Positions 1-10,481 of a stretch of DNA of 64,000 bases are shown here, piece by piece. The first letter of the stretch is position 1; each line of letters starts with the position of its first letter. Both the position numbers and the translations under genes were made by a program. The notes beneath the pieces were generated by a model, which ran no database searches, had not been told where the DNA came from, and saw only the letters and a program-made list of their open reading frames with translations. Source of the stretch: Takakia lepidozioides (lineage: Eukaryota > Streptophyta > Takakiopsida > Takakiales > Takakiaceae); the NCBI GenBank assembly GCA_030704615.1, contig CM060733.1:44392001-44456000 (forward strand). The letters are read 5' to 3'.

Positions 1-14
1 ATATGTTTTGGACA

Positions 15-249
15 TGTGGAGGACCCCATGTCAAGAAAGATTGCCCAGAGAGTGGCAAAAGGGCCGGCACAAGCACAGCCTGCACAGTTGCAGTGTGGGC
101 ATTGTGGCAAGTATGGGCATGGAGATGCCCAGTGTTATGACTTGCACCCTGAGTTGCGGCAAGGCCAGTTCCAAGGGAACAATGGTGGCCGAGGGCAAGC
201 TGGAGCACCTCAGAGAGGACGAGATGGTCAGGCACGAGGTGTAAGATGA
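15..249 (+). pseudogene. Gag nucleocapsid remnant with zinc knuckles
   Basis: The clearest motif is CGHCGKYGHGDAQC (94-135), a perfect C-x2-C-x4-H-x4-C zinc knuckle as in retrotransposon nucleocapsids, which bind element RNA. A second, upstream knuckle-like stretch (about 4-53, ending CGGPHVKKDC) is in another frame, so an indel separates them. A Gln/Gly/Arg-rich tail follows, typical of nucleocapsid. A stop ends the frame at about 249. Confidence 0.6.
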
Positions 250-1033
250 GGGCAAGCATGGTATGGCTAAGGATGTGGAGGTCAAGGCGTTGACCAAGGC
301 ATGGCCAACCGGCTTCAGCAACTAGAGCAAAGGCTTGCTGCCATGGCCACAGCTCAGGTGGTACCAGCTCCAGACCTGAGGGTCCACCTCATGTTCCTCC
401 TCATCAGCGTCATCCCTGACGGAGGAGACATGGGAGGCATGGGATTTATGTGTGGGGCAGCACTACCACTAGTGCAGGTGGAGTCTGCTGCCGTCACTCA
501 AGGAGCAGCACGATTTCCTGAGCCACGAGGTGCAGAGGTGGAGTTAGATCCATAGCGTGGGGAGGCAAGCCGTCAGGCTAGGTTGCCTTAATCATTCATC
601 TTGGGGGAGACAGTGTCGACGACATCCATGGCACCTAGTTCTCGTCCGACCGATACAGAGGCCATTATTGTGCCATTTGGAAGAGCTACACCGTGCAGCA
701 CTGACACCTGCTGCCAAGGCTAGTGCAGCCATGTGTTGTTGGGGGCAAGCCACCCTCTGTGTGTCAAGCCGCACTGTTCTCTGCAACCATGATTGCGACG
801 CCGGGGGTAAGACCAGCTGTAGTTTTCAGACTAGCAGCAACACTCTACGAGGGTGGGGATGTCACCTCATCTTCTGCGGAGTTAGTGGAGGGTGTAGTGG
901 CAGATGGATCCTCCGATTTGAGGGTCAACACTGCCACGGCTGTGCCATGGCAAGCTACACTACAGCTGCCAGGGTGACGGAGCTTGCCAGCTAGGCCAGC
1001 CTTTGAGCGCGCCATGGTGACACCTGGAGTTTC

Positions 1034-1532
1034 TTGTTAGACAACCAGGAGGGCATTTTCTCTTTGAGTGGAACCGGCAGGCAAAGGTACCGGCCACTGC
1101 GGGTCTTGTTGGACTCGGGAGCTCAGCCACTGATGTTTGGGCAGAGCTGCTATTGCAGGTTTGGGCCTCATGGAGGCGGATATGGAGCCTTGTCATTTCC
1201 AGATATAGACATCTCTGGGAGGATCAGAGCAGGCTCCGGGCATGACACGACGTGAGTTGGTCATTAGACTACAGCCGGATTATCCTATCGATGGCTCAGT
1301 AATGCGAGCCAAGGCCATTGTGACAGATGCAGTCTCTTATGATGTCATCGTTGGTGGGGCAATGTGTATATCCCATGGGCTTCACCCTGGATTTTTGGGA
1401 GGAGTCAACATCCTACAGGCCTGGATGGTAGTCAGGGAATGGTTGTCGTGTACAACTCCCTGTGACATTCATTGGGGGTGTTGCTGCTGCCACGAGGCGA
1501 TGCCCCCTAGCAGCCTTTACAGCTGCAGTTAG
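1034..1532 (+). pseudogene. Retropepsin-like aspartic protease of the MTase-bearing retroelement
   Basis: The frame from 1034 has RVLLDSGAQPLM, with the catalytic D-S-G-A motif (Asp codon 1112-1114) expected of retrotransposon proteases that cut the polyprotein. The frame breaks near 1255. A second frame (1242-1532) continues the fold with a segment SYDVIVGGA, like the second hydrophobic-Gly element of retropepsins, before degenerating. At least two frameshifts are needed, so it is inactive. It sits directly upstream of the methyltransferase. Confidence 0.6.
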
Positions 1533-1618
1533 TTGGCCTCGAGAGTTGCTGGAGGGCAATGCCCATCAGAGGATGTGCCACCTCCAGCAAAGCAAGATGA
1601 CATGCATGGTACGCGGAG

Positions 1619-2732
1619 TTGCCTGACATGGTTGCTCACACTCCATTGTGGGGTACGAACAAGGATTTGCAGCAGGCTGCTGATAGACGGGTGCAACAAG
1701 CCTGGGTAGAGGCCTTTGTACCGTCAGGAGAGGAGGAGAGTGCGGTGATTGCACCAGGACCACCTCAGTTGTCGCCATTGGACACCACACCTCTTGTGTG
1801 GCAGTGCCCGGATGAAGACATATGTCTTTTGGACTTGTTTGGCGGGATTAGCATTGGATTGGCTGCAGTGCTGCAGGCAGGTGTACGAGTTCGACGTTAC
1901 CTATATGTGGAGAGGGATGAGACTGCACGATGCGTCTCACTGCGCCATGTTGCTCAGTTGGTGCAGCAGTACTACTCTGTTTGTTGTCAGTGTCTGCAGT
2001 TCGTGGATACAACAAGCCTTCCCAGCAGACAACTCCTTGTTGGGGACGCATGATTTGGAGCGGGTTGGCCCTATTCACTTAGTACTGGCAGGTTGGCCCT
2101 GCCAAGAGCTTTCATCAGCTGGGTATGGCAATGGGTTACAAGACTCAAGGTCACGCCTGTTTTGGGAGATGTTGAGGGTCATGCGCTATTTACAGCTTCA
2201 GCAGACAGACTCTCCGGCATATATCTTGGAGAATGTGCCATTGATGGGTGATTCTCGGGCCAAGGTGATGGCCAGTGTACATCAAGTGCGGTCTTGGCTT
2301 GGGTCAGCAGTGTTGCTGGATGCAGCTGTAGTGGGGTCACGGGCTCGTCGCCCACGACTATGGTGGACCAACTTGATGCCACCTGCATTGCTCAAGCGTG
2401 CATTTGATGGGGTGCAGCGGCCACCAAACCTGACGGTGGATAGCATTTTGGACATAGGGAGGCAGTCTCAGCGTGTGAGACATGATGACCGATCACCTTT
2501 GGCAGTGGTCAATAAGGTGGGCCCCCCACGAGCAGCATTGTCTACACTGCTCAGTTTTCCAGGATCTCATGCTTTCCGGGATGGTGGACCTGGCCTCTTA
2601 TGGGATAGCCAGTTGCAGCAGTTAGTGGAGCCCAATGCTGACGAGCACGAGCAGGCAATGGGTTTTACCACTGTGGGGCAAGCCATGGATCTCAATTGCT
2701 TTGACCTGGATTATCAGCTTAGCTATGGCTGA
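1619..2732 (+). pseudogene. Cytosine-5 DNA methyltransferase domain inside a retrotransposon
   Basis: Two overlapping frames carry one C5-MTase domain. The first (1619-2053) has the SAM-binding motif I LLDLFGGISIG (Asp codon 1832-1834). The second (usable from about 2040 to the stop at 2732) has motif IV AGWPCQELS with the catalytic Cys codon at 2100-2102, motif VI YILENVP (about 2220-2240), and a motif VIII-like SRARRPRLWWTNL. Motif order is I-IV-VI-VIII, not permuted as in plant DRM. The SRLFWEM and RRPRLWWTNL contexts recall the DNMT3 class. One frameshift between about 1900 and 2050 separates motif I from the rest. These enzymes methylate C5 of cytosine in DNA. The lineage needs a tree. 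Confidence 0.8.
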
Positions 2733-3240
2733 GCAACGCACAGTACGGAATACACTTCCCTTGAGGGTCTCCCTGCCTACCGAGACAGTATAGGCAGCGA
2801 GTGGGGGCGAACAGGTGAAGACCACGAGGTGCAGGCCGCATCCATGGCACACGTGGGAGGTGCTCGAGGTTCAGAAGGAGTTGGCAGCCAAGGCGGCGGT
2901 GATGGATGAGATTGGGGATTTTTCTCGGGTTGAGGAGGTCCTCAAGGATGGGATGATGGGGCAGGATGAGACATTGTCACTGACAGAGGAGGCAGTGGTC
3001 ACTGCTCAAGAGGTTGCAGCATAGCACCACGGGACGCGTCTTCTACCTCTAAGCCTGTTGGACTCAAGGTTGCAGTCACGGAGGACAACTGGGAGCCTGA
3101 TGTTTGACCTATAGTCACCGGAGGAGAAAGACGACGTATACGGCGGTTCTTGAGGGCTTACAGGAACTGCTTTGCAATTTGAAAGTATGTCAACCTGAGA
3201 CCGGGCCCACAACCCTATATTTCTCATGTATTTCCATACA
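2733..3240 (+). other. Linker and weak reverse transcriptase N-terminus
   Basis: Past the methyltransferase stop lies an acidic, Glu/Val-rich frame (2815-3024), which looks like a polyprotein linker. At about 3090-3200, short stretches in two frames resemble the start of gypsy RT domains (a loop ending in YRNCFA). No RT core motifs follow, because unrelated repeat sequence begins near 3222. This is an inferred truncated relic. Confidence 0.35.
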
Positions 3241-3600
3241 TGTGTGACTATGCGTGAAGATGGGCATCGACTCAGGACTTAGAATTTTCTTGAAGTAGCA
3301 GCGCAAAATGCCTCAGTTGCAGAACTGCTGAAGTTCGACCCTGAGTCCTCCCCTTTTCGGAAGGAGCGATCGCACCACTGGGCTGTGTGCTACTATAATA
3401 CAAGAATCGCGAATTTAATGTTAGTTATACAGAAAAAGGGACTCTAGACTGCGTGGGGCCTACGACATGGGCGTCATCGCGGTGATCGCGTGGATCTGAG
3501 GCGCCAGACTAGGGGGGCGCGGCTGCGGGTGGGCGGCGGGCCACGTACGCTTACCGGGCCGGGCGCATTCAACTCCTGGGCCTCTTCTATTACTTGCCGC
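3222..3600 (+). repeat. Dispersed repeat, copy 1 (also at 7735-7965)
   Basis: About 230 bp here, including TGAAGATGGGCATCGACTCA, recur in direct orientation at 7735-7965, ending in both places near TTCTATTACTTGCC. This copy has about 150 extra GC-rich bases (3440-3585) relative to the other. There is no coding capacity. It may be an LTR or non-autonomous element; the pair brackets 3.2-8.0 kb. Confidence 0.5.
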
Positions 3601-4528
3601 CTTGGGTTTTATGGGTATATTACAACTATCATTATCTCAAGTTATTCACTTTCGTGGACAAAATCGAGTTTTATCTTATTATATTATTATTTTTAGTTAG
3701 CTATCTCATATTTGTTGGTTTGGTTTTAGTTGGTTTTTGAGTGGTCTTTATGATGCACTCTTGAGTGGCAAAATGCTCTCTTTTATAATATTATAGATTG
3801 ATAATTTGTGTGCAGAGGCTATCGGGAAACCACAACACCAGCCGAACCTCCTCTCTGCCTTCAGAGCAACCTGGGGGACAACATGGGATCATTTGTCGCT
3901 GCACTAATGATCTCACCTGTGTATGGACGGACAGACTCACAGACTGCTGGCAGGGACACCGTGCTAACCTCTTCGGCATCTCCTGAATACGAAAGTTCAG
4001 AGGTTAATTGGAAACACATCAGAACCTCCAAGGCCACCACTCTCCATTTCCACATATAGTCCTCATGCCGCTACTGTCCTTTCACTCTTAATGCTTTCTT
4101 CACCCTTCCCTCCCACTCTCTATGTTTGAACTCCCTTCGCTTTCTTGCTCAGTTCTCCTGCAGGGCCATACTTTTGGCAGTTCGTTTGTAGGGTCCAATG
4201 TACACAGTACTCTATCTCACAGCCTGGGGGTTTCGCCTCAGTCATAAGTCACAGTAGGCTGGCTAGTTCAAAATTGCAATTAGCAGAAGGCAGATGCATT
4301 AGCTAATGCAGATAGCAATGAAGTTCTACCAAGAGCTTGCATGACTTGATTCGATCAAACAAGAGGAACTCGGTTCTTCTGGTATCAAACACGACCCCGT
4401 GTGTTACGCCTTATGGCAGCCTTCGGGCACCCAAGGGTTTTAATTTTTTTTCCCTTCCAATAATTATTAATAAAGCTCTATAGGGCTTCCTCCCCTTTCT
4501 CTCAAAAAAAATAAAAAATAAAAAAAGC

Positions 4529-4559
<31 letters not shown>

Positions 4560-5080
4560 TGGTATGTTGAGGATTTTAATTTGTTTCCTTTCAGTAATTC
4601 TAAGTAAGTTTCCACTTAGTTATTTTTTCTAAGAATGTCCAATTTATCATAAAAATTATGTTATCATATAAATTATAAAAATATTGTAACTATATTTGAA
4701 GTTCAAACCAGTGTTGTGCGAGTAGTGCATTTTTAAAGAACCCGCTGATTTCGGGTTCGGAATTGTTTGGGGGACCAAGTCCGGGTAGGTACCGGATTTT
4801 AATTAAATGATTAAGTAAATTATAAACAGGATATTAATTAGAAATGAAATTATTTCTGGCTTAAAAAACACCAAGTCCTACCAAGTGCCACACTTTATTT
4901 TAACAATTTTACGTATGTATATATTTGTATATTAAGCAATGTAGTTTGTTTGTTTTTGTTTTTGTTTTGTTTTGTTTGTCTTGACATTTTAAGAGAGAAG
5001 ACAATGATAATGACACGTACGACCAAGTAAGTTCAAAAAATGACTCTACTCACAAAACAAAACTTCAAATCACTTTTAGC
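3601..5080. other. AT-rich intergenic DNA with a retroposon tail and microsatellite
   Basis: No gene was recognised. At about 4441-4527 an AATAAA-containing stretch ends in A-rich repeats, like the 3' tail of a non-LTR retroposon. A perfect (ATT)n microsatellite follows at about 4530-4558. A GTTTT-rich run lies near 4948-4976. Short frames at 3791-4059 have no recognisable domain. Confidence 0.4.
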
Positions 5081-5470
5081 TTGTGTTGTTGGTGATCAGT
5101 TTAATACACTATGTGTCTACATCTATCAATCCTAGTTGTGCGATTAAGTAATAGTTATATGGAAGACGTCTCATATCAAAGTGCGAGTTGAAGTTTAATA
5201 TGGGTCATGGTTTTGACAAGGCCATACCTTGTTTAATTACCCAATAAAAAGTACTTGAGCTAATTCATGACTAACCAGCTCGGACTTTGGACAACAATCA
5301 AACATCTTTAAACGTCTACAAAGTACTTGATATTCAATGGGAGTCCAAAACAAACCACCAAATTATTTTTAGCTCGTACTGTTGGTGAGTTTAATAACCG
5401 CGCGTGTGTAAACGTATATATCAATCTTGTTTGTCAAGTTAAGTGGTAATATGCAAGATGTCAGATTCTC
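5080..5470 (+). repeat. Diverged direct repeat, about 110 bp, two copies
   Basis: About 5080-5190 and 5365-5470 are diverged copies in the same orientation. They share the order GTTGGTGA, AGTTTAATA, ATCAATC, TTAAGT and a G/A-rich end. The second abuts the left end of the gypsy LTR that begins near 5490. The origin is unknown; the unit may be an older insertion or LTR fragment. Confidence 0.45.
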
Positions 5471-5489
5471 AGCAGTGAAGGAGCTCGGT

Positions 5490-5754
5490 CGTGCATGCTC
5501 AACTCGAGAGAGATGAGCCGCACGACTGACGCTCTCGTGAAGATAAAATGGTTCAGGTGTCAAGCTAAACTTGACACCTGACTTAACACTTGAACTAAAT
5601 CCAAGTGTTAAATACAAATAACTAGCTTTTTTCTAGTTAGTTTCACACTGTGTTTATTTAACTTGACAGCTGTCGTGCGCATACGTATTGCTACACAACT
5701 ATATCGCTGTCTAAACTACACCACACATATATGGACAATAAAGTAGTCTGCCAC
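5490..5754 (-). repeat. 3' LTR (partial) of gypsy copy 1
   Basis: It is homologous to 35456-35807, with the same GACAGCTGTC palindrome (about 5654-5663) and U3 block. The LTR starts (- strand) directly after the polypurine tract at 5755-5770, whose + strand reads CAATCGCCCCCCTAGC. The end away from the internal region (towards 5490) is too diverged to place exactly. Confidence 0.55.
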
Positions 5755-6223
5755 AATCGCCCCCCTAGCTGGTGGATAGGTCCCTCTAACTCCAGATAGC
5801 TACAAGATGTAATAGCCATAGCCGTACTAAGTCCTCTATCACTGTCCCTATTGTACTCAAACTCTATAGACCAAGAGGCCAGGTACAAGAGTAGCCCCAT
5901 CGTTAGTCGCCGTCTTGCAATCTGTGAACTTGAGCCAGGATCTCGTGTGTTCAAGGTCTCCTAGTAGCTTGGCCTTGCATTTCTTGTTAGTCTTCCATGG
6001 TTGTATCCACTCCCACTATCCAATGCAATGCGGACATAACCAATCCCCATCAGGAACCATCTCAAGAGGTGGAGTCAAACATCCCATATGCTAACCTCTA
6101 GAGCATCGATCACACACCAGCATGGTGGTTGCCCCTCTAGCAAACCCACACAACATGCACCTCAAACTTGTAGGTACCACTGCCAGGTTTGGGTCAATAA
6201 TAGTTTGCCAACCCCATGAAAGC

Positions 6224-7002
6224 TCAAACTCGGCTCACATCCGTGGGGCGTGGAATCTGTGCAATGGCCTCTACCTTAGTCTGTTGTATCCCCAATCCTC
6301 TAGGACATATCATGTGACCCAGATACTCAATCTGGTTGTGGAAAAACTTACACTTCCCCGGATGTAACTTTAATCCGTGCGCCCTCAAGCGCTCAAATAC
6401 CACCTGAAGGTGTTTCTCATGCTCCTCCACCGTAACACTAAAGATGATGATGTCATCTATGTAGCACCGAGCAAACTCCACCCCTGCTAGAATCCTGTCC
6501 ATGACTCTCTGAAACTCTGCAGGAGCGTTCTTAAGCCCAAATGATAAGAACCGCCACTGGTATAAGCAATCCTTCCCGTGCTCATTGATCCCCCAGAATG
6601 CCGTCTTTTGCTTATCTGCCTCCTTGATCGGCAACTGGTGATATCCGGATCGTAAATCCAAAGTGTTAAAGACCTTGGCATGCCCAATGACATCAAAGAT
6701 CTCATCTGGTGTTGGCATGGCATACCTATCGGACTTGGTCTGACGATTTATAGGCCGGTAATCACCGCACATACGTCTCTCCGTCCATTGCCATAGACAT
6801 CCTTCTTGGCCGGCATCACTGTGGCTGAAGCATACACTCCCCCAAATAGCTCCACCAAACCAGCCTCCCAAAGGTCTTGAGTTCTCATCTGAATCAAGGA
6901 CCTCTTCATGTCACTGTATCTATAGGGTCTCCGAAAGATTGGCGTGTCAGTAGCCAATTCAATGCGATGTATTATGCAAATACATGAGAAATATATGGAC
7001 AT
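6224..7002 (-). pseudogene. Ty3/gypsy reverse transcriptase fragment
   Basis: Two - strand frames (7002-6748 and 6871-6224) overlap and cover RT from its N-terminal motif to the thumb. Recognisable are CGDYRPIN, LDLRSGYHQ, the LSFGLKNAPAEFQ motif and the active site CYIDDIIIF (YIDD near 6463-6452), then HPGKCKFF and EYLGH. This enzyme copies element RNA to DNA. A frameshift near 6780 separates the N-terminal motif from the core. The frame is then cut by the deletion that joins it to the element's 3' end. It is a dead copy. Confidence 0.85.
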
Positions 7003-7840
7003 GCATGTTCCCGATAAGCTCTCAATCTTTGTAATTTTGCTACTTCAAAAAAATTGTAAGTCCCTGCGAAAGTAGTTACATGGTGACTATACTTGGATGA
7101 CCATCTTCGAAAATAGTCATACAAGAGAAAATGTATGGTCAGGCATGAATACATGAGCACAAGTCTTGAATGGTATATATTATAATTATGTATGACAAGT
7201 ATATCATACTTCAAACCATGTATTTCCATGCAGTATCAATACTTTATCTCTATGCATAAAAATCATGAACTCACGGGTTCAATTTACAATGGATGAGATG
7301 GTGACTATGAATCTTCATATCTATACTAATATCATTCTTTTTATTTTCAATCGTTGCAAAGTCATGCATGATTTGAATGGGTTCATATAACAATGAATGA
7401 GATGATGAGTATGAATCTTAATATCTCTACTAATAGAATTATTTTATTCTTATTACTTGAAAAATAAAATTGCATGTGTCATACATGACATCTGGTATTA
7501 TTTTCATGCACAGTCACACATAAGAAATCAGTTGCATTGTCATACATACATACAGACATACGATGTGAAGTGTGTCCATGCAAGACTTCTGTCTGAAGAC
7601 AACTGATGTATTTCCATGCATGACCATTTATTTCTCATGTACGACTATGCAAGATGAGCATTTGAACTTGGAACTTTTTTGAAGTTGCAAAATCAAACAA
7701 AAACTCTAGTATTATTTGACACATGCATGACCATGTATTTCTCATGTATGACTATGCGTGAAGATGGGCATCGACTCAGGACTTAGAACTTTTTTGAAGT
7801 AGCAGCGCAATAAGCCTCAGTTGCAGAACTGTTCATGTTC
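6966..7840. repeat. Inverted and tandem repeat cluster
   Basis: Sequence at about 6966-7060 (with TGCTACTTCAAAAAAATT) is the reverse complement of motifs at 7670-7700 and 7780-7805 (AACTTTTTTGAAGTAGCA). Phrases such as CATGTATTTCTCATGTA also occur in both orientations. Two tandem units of about 125 bp start near 7610 and 7735. No coding frame was recognised. This may be a foldback or MITE-like element, or nested copies of the repeat found at 3222. Confidence 0.4.
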
Positions 7841-7965
7841 GACCCTGAGACTTCCAGCGTTCAGGAGCGAGAGATCGCACCACTGGACTGCGTGCTGCTA
7901 CGTTGCTGATACCCTGAATTTAATGTTAGTTATACAAGAAAAGGAATCTTCTATTACTTGCCAAT
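7735..7965 (+). repeat. Dispersed repeat, copy 2 (partner of 3222-3600)
   Basis: A direct repeat of 3222-3450. It includes GACTATGCGTGAAGATGGGC, GAGATCGCACCACTGG and AATTTAATGTTAGTTATACA and ends near TTCTATTACTTGCC. It lacks the GC-rich insert of copy 1. From 7965 to 8350 I see only AT-rich non-coding sequence. Confidence 0.5.
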
Positions 7966-8353
7966 GAAGTTTCGTCAAATTTTCAAAAATCTAAGAATGT
8001 GCTCACATTAATTCATACATATGGACTTATAATTTTGTATGTCTGTTGGTTTGGAGTATGGATCAAAATTAAGTTCGGCAGTGGCATCTAGTTCTGCAAC
8101 GATCCACACATTCCACTACTTATGCGTGGTTTGCCAAGCCCGAGCCTACTTATAACTAAAATCTAGATCCGAAGCCACCTTGTTGTTGCCAAACCTCTAA
8201 AATTTGCCAATACTGTAGGTTTTCATGTCTGACTCTAAAGAATTTTGGCCACTCACCCGCTCAGCAAAAGTTCCCCTTTTGATGTGAGCACATCCCAGTC
8301 GATAGTGTCTTCATGGTAGACTCTAAGAAAATAGCAATATCCCCTTACAAACG

Positions 8354-9205
8354 CTACCTAACCAAACCCCCACATGTACCTGCCTCCCCCGAACATGTCA
8401 ACTTCAGAGGTTTGATTTCATTGTTCGAACGATTGGGGGTTTCTAATTTGCCGGGCTTGAAAATGGCCTCGAGAAGTTGTCGTGTGCTGCCAGGGTCACC
8501 ACGTCTGATGCGAGCACAGACTTCATTGATGTGTTTCTGGCGTCTGTAGAGGCAGAAGGTCCACAAGAAACAAAACACTGTCCCCAGACTCGCAATCCCA
8601 GCGAAAATCACCCCCCAAGCTAACTGTCTGAAGGAAGGTCCCGCAACCATGTACGCTGCGGCTAGAAAAGCGATGAGGGTGAAGATGGAAGCCGCCCAAA
8701 TGACCAGCATGTTTGTCTGCCACAGCTGTATTGAAGTGCTCCTTCTGCCGGGTACCCAGCTGACAAAAGACAATACCGCAGCAAGGGACATGAAGAGCCC
8801 CATAGCGTCAAAGATGTAGTAAATTTGGAAGGCGATGGTGTGCACGAGAACAGCTGCCCCCACCTCATCACCGCTCGATTGCAAACCACCAGGGGGTGCT
8901 ATGAGACCCGCAAATGTGACAGTCGCGATCAGAGCTGCCACCACCACCACTGTGGTGGATGCTGAGTTTAAACCCTGCTGGAACACTGCATCCTCCTCTA
9001 CCTGATCCATCCGAGCTTTGGTTTCCTTCTCTACGCCATGAATCCGAGCTTTTGCTTCATCGGCACCCTCCTCTACGTGATCAATCCGATGTTCGGCTAT
9101 GTCCAAACGCACTTCAACACCACTCATCTCCGTCTTGACCGCTTCCACTCCTGAATCATCTCTTAACCCCGATGAGGGTCGCTCGAGAGCTCCATTTCCC
9201 ACCAT
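8354..9205 (-). CDS. PGG-domain four-helix membrane protein, paralog 1
   Basis: 283 aa, starting at MVGNGA (9205), because the paralog at 17799 begins the same way; an upstream in-frame Met lies at 9262. Residues about 20-75 are charged with heptad-like repeats (coiled coil likely). Then comes NSASTTVVVVAALIATVTFA with APPGG, the signature of the plant PGG domain, followed by three more hydrophobic helices. PGG domains usually sit behind ankyrin repeats in plant membrane proteins, and their molecular role is poorly known. No ankyrin repeats were seen here. A positively charged cytosolic tail ends the protein. It is intact. It differs from its paralog by a coiled-coil segment about 40 aa longer. 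Confidence 0.75.
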   Translation of the reverse strand: MVGNGALERPSSGLRDDSGVEAVKTEMSGVEVRLDIAEHRIDHVEEGADEAKARIHGVEKETKARMDQVEEDAVFQQGLNSASTTVVVVAALIATVTFAGLIAPPGGLQSSGDEVGAAVLVHTIAFQIYYIFDAMGLFMSLAAVLSFVSWVPGRRSTSIQLWQTNMLVIWAASIFTLIAFLAAAYMVAGPSFRQLAWGVIFAGIASLGTVFCFLWTFCLYRRQKHINEVCARIRRGDPGSTRQLLEAIFKPGKLETPNRSNNEIKPLKLTCSGEAGTCGGLVR

Positions 9206-9262
9206 CGTTACACTGTGTTCCGAAACGAAGGTGAGAATCGGACAGAAAATCTGCCACTGCAC

Positions 9263-10476
9263 TTCAGACTAGGCTCCCCCCTCGAGAGACGGTTAGCAGC
9301 AATCATGTGCAGCAGGGAGGCTGCACGAAGCCCTGGAAACACGATCATGAGGCGACCAGTCGCCATGAAATGCAACCAAGACCATTCTGGATGAAGCCTG
9401 CATTGAGCGCGGTGGCCCTGCCTTCACGGCCCCGTAGTACGAAACTGAGGAGTTACAAGTGGAGATGCATACCCCCGTCTTCAGCGTCCTTACGAAGGAA
9501 TATTGGCAGGGGGAAGGACAGACGCTCAAGGAGCATTGCAAGCACCCCAAAAAGTGATTGCGATCGCGAGGAGCTTTGTGTACGCCTGCCGCTCATCTGC
9601 GAGTGTAGTACAAGCCTAAAAGTCTCCTTTCAGCTCATCGATACCTGTGTATGATGGTATCAACACCAGCCTCATGTAATCCAGCTTTGCATTCTCCGCA
9701 GTGCAGCCCACCTTTAAAAGGTTGTCCTCGTGCGTCCAGTTCCCACTCCCTCGAGACCATCTCAGTGTGAAAAAGCTTTAAGAGCTTTGGGCCTTTCCCA
9801 CGTGAAATTGTTCTCGCTGTGATTAAGTTTCCCTCTTCCTCCTCCTGTGAGCGATCAGCTCCGTGCAGCAGTAGAAAAGTTGCTGATATTGCCCGTAACT
9901 GCACCTAAGATTTGCTGAGCTATGCTTCATCGGAGGTTTTGTCTTCATGGGACCCACCTCCTCCGACAGAAACATTGCAATTGGACACAATCGGCATCTC
10001 CCTAAAGTATACTATGAGAGAAGCATTAGATACTCAATAACAAATGGACAGATAAAAAGCCAACCTTGCTGATGTCCTTCGTGAGACGTCCAGATTGCGG
10101 TGGTTCACACTTTGACAACTTTTCGATTGGTCAGTCTTCCTGTGTAGACGCTGTTTGGATGGTGCACAGTGAAGTGGATCGCCAATGTGCCAGCCGAGCT
10201 TCCCCAGGGAACTTGGCATATCATTTAGAAGTGGTTTACACACAAATTGGAAGCACAGGTCGGGGTGGCATGAAAACATCCGATCATACACTTCGAGCTT
10301 TGTGGGCTTCAGACCTACTTCTTCCTTGGGTGCGATCATCAGAGACACCAGCAACATGTTTTATTACGTGAGTCGAAACTTTGTCCAATAGTAACTTGCG
10401 CAGTCTTCGGCAGGAGGTATCTTCCCTCGTTTTTTTGTCTACCAGGGCTCCTCCCTCATCTCGATAAAGCAATGTC
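9263..10476. other. Intergenic, no gene recognised
   Basis: Likely 5' flank of PGG paralog 1. Two - strand frames (9635-9904 and 10034-10357) lack recognisable domains or clear splice partners. The second is Cys/Leu/Pro-rich and could be an exon, but nothing confirms it. The copia insertion begins right after this stretch. Confidence 0.3.
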
Positions 10477-10481
10477 CACTT

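Larger units (their letters stand above)
1..3240 (+). mobile_element. Decayed LTR retrotransposon fragment carrying a DNA methyltransferase
   Basis: The + strand carries, in order, retroviral-type zinc knuckles (the better one at 94-135), an aspartic protease segment (about 1034-1400), a cytosine-5 DNA methyltransferase (1780-2732) and, weakly, the N-terminal edge of a Ty3/gypsy reverse transcriptase (about 3090-3200, with a stretch reading LRAYRNCFA). This is Gag-PR-MTase-(RT) order, so the methyltransferase lies between protease and reverse transcriptase. Frameshifts and stops are spread through the region, so it is an old inactive copy. The left end is cut by the window edge and neither LTR could be found. 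Assignment to Ty3/gypsy rests on the DSGA protease and the RT-like tail and is inference. Confidence 0.75.
5490..7002 (-). mobile_element. Truncated Ty3/gypsy element, PHD-integrase family, copy 1
   Basis: Read on the - strand, reverse transcriptase (7002-6224) runs by internal deletion straight into the 3' end of the element: a PHD-finger region relic (about 6180-5990), a polypurine tract, then a 3' LTR (about 5754-5490). The 3' region is clearly homologous to 36174-35480, so both copies belong to one family. The rest of RT, RNase H and integrase are missing between about 6224 and 6180. The 5' part is lost near 7000, where repeat DNA starts. The LTR keeps the 17-nt segment complementary to the candidate primer site (5503-5519, one mismatch). 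Confidence 0.7.
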
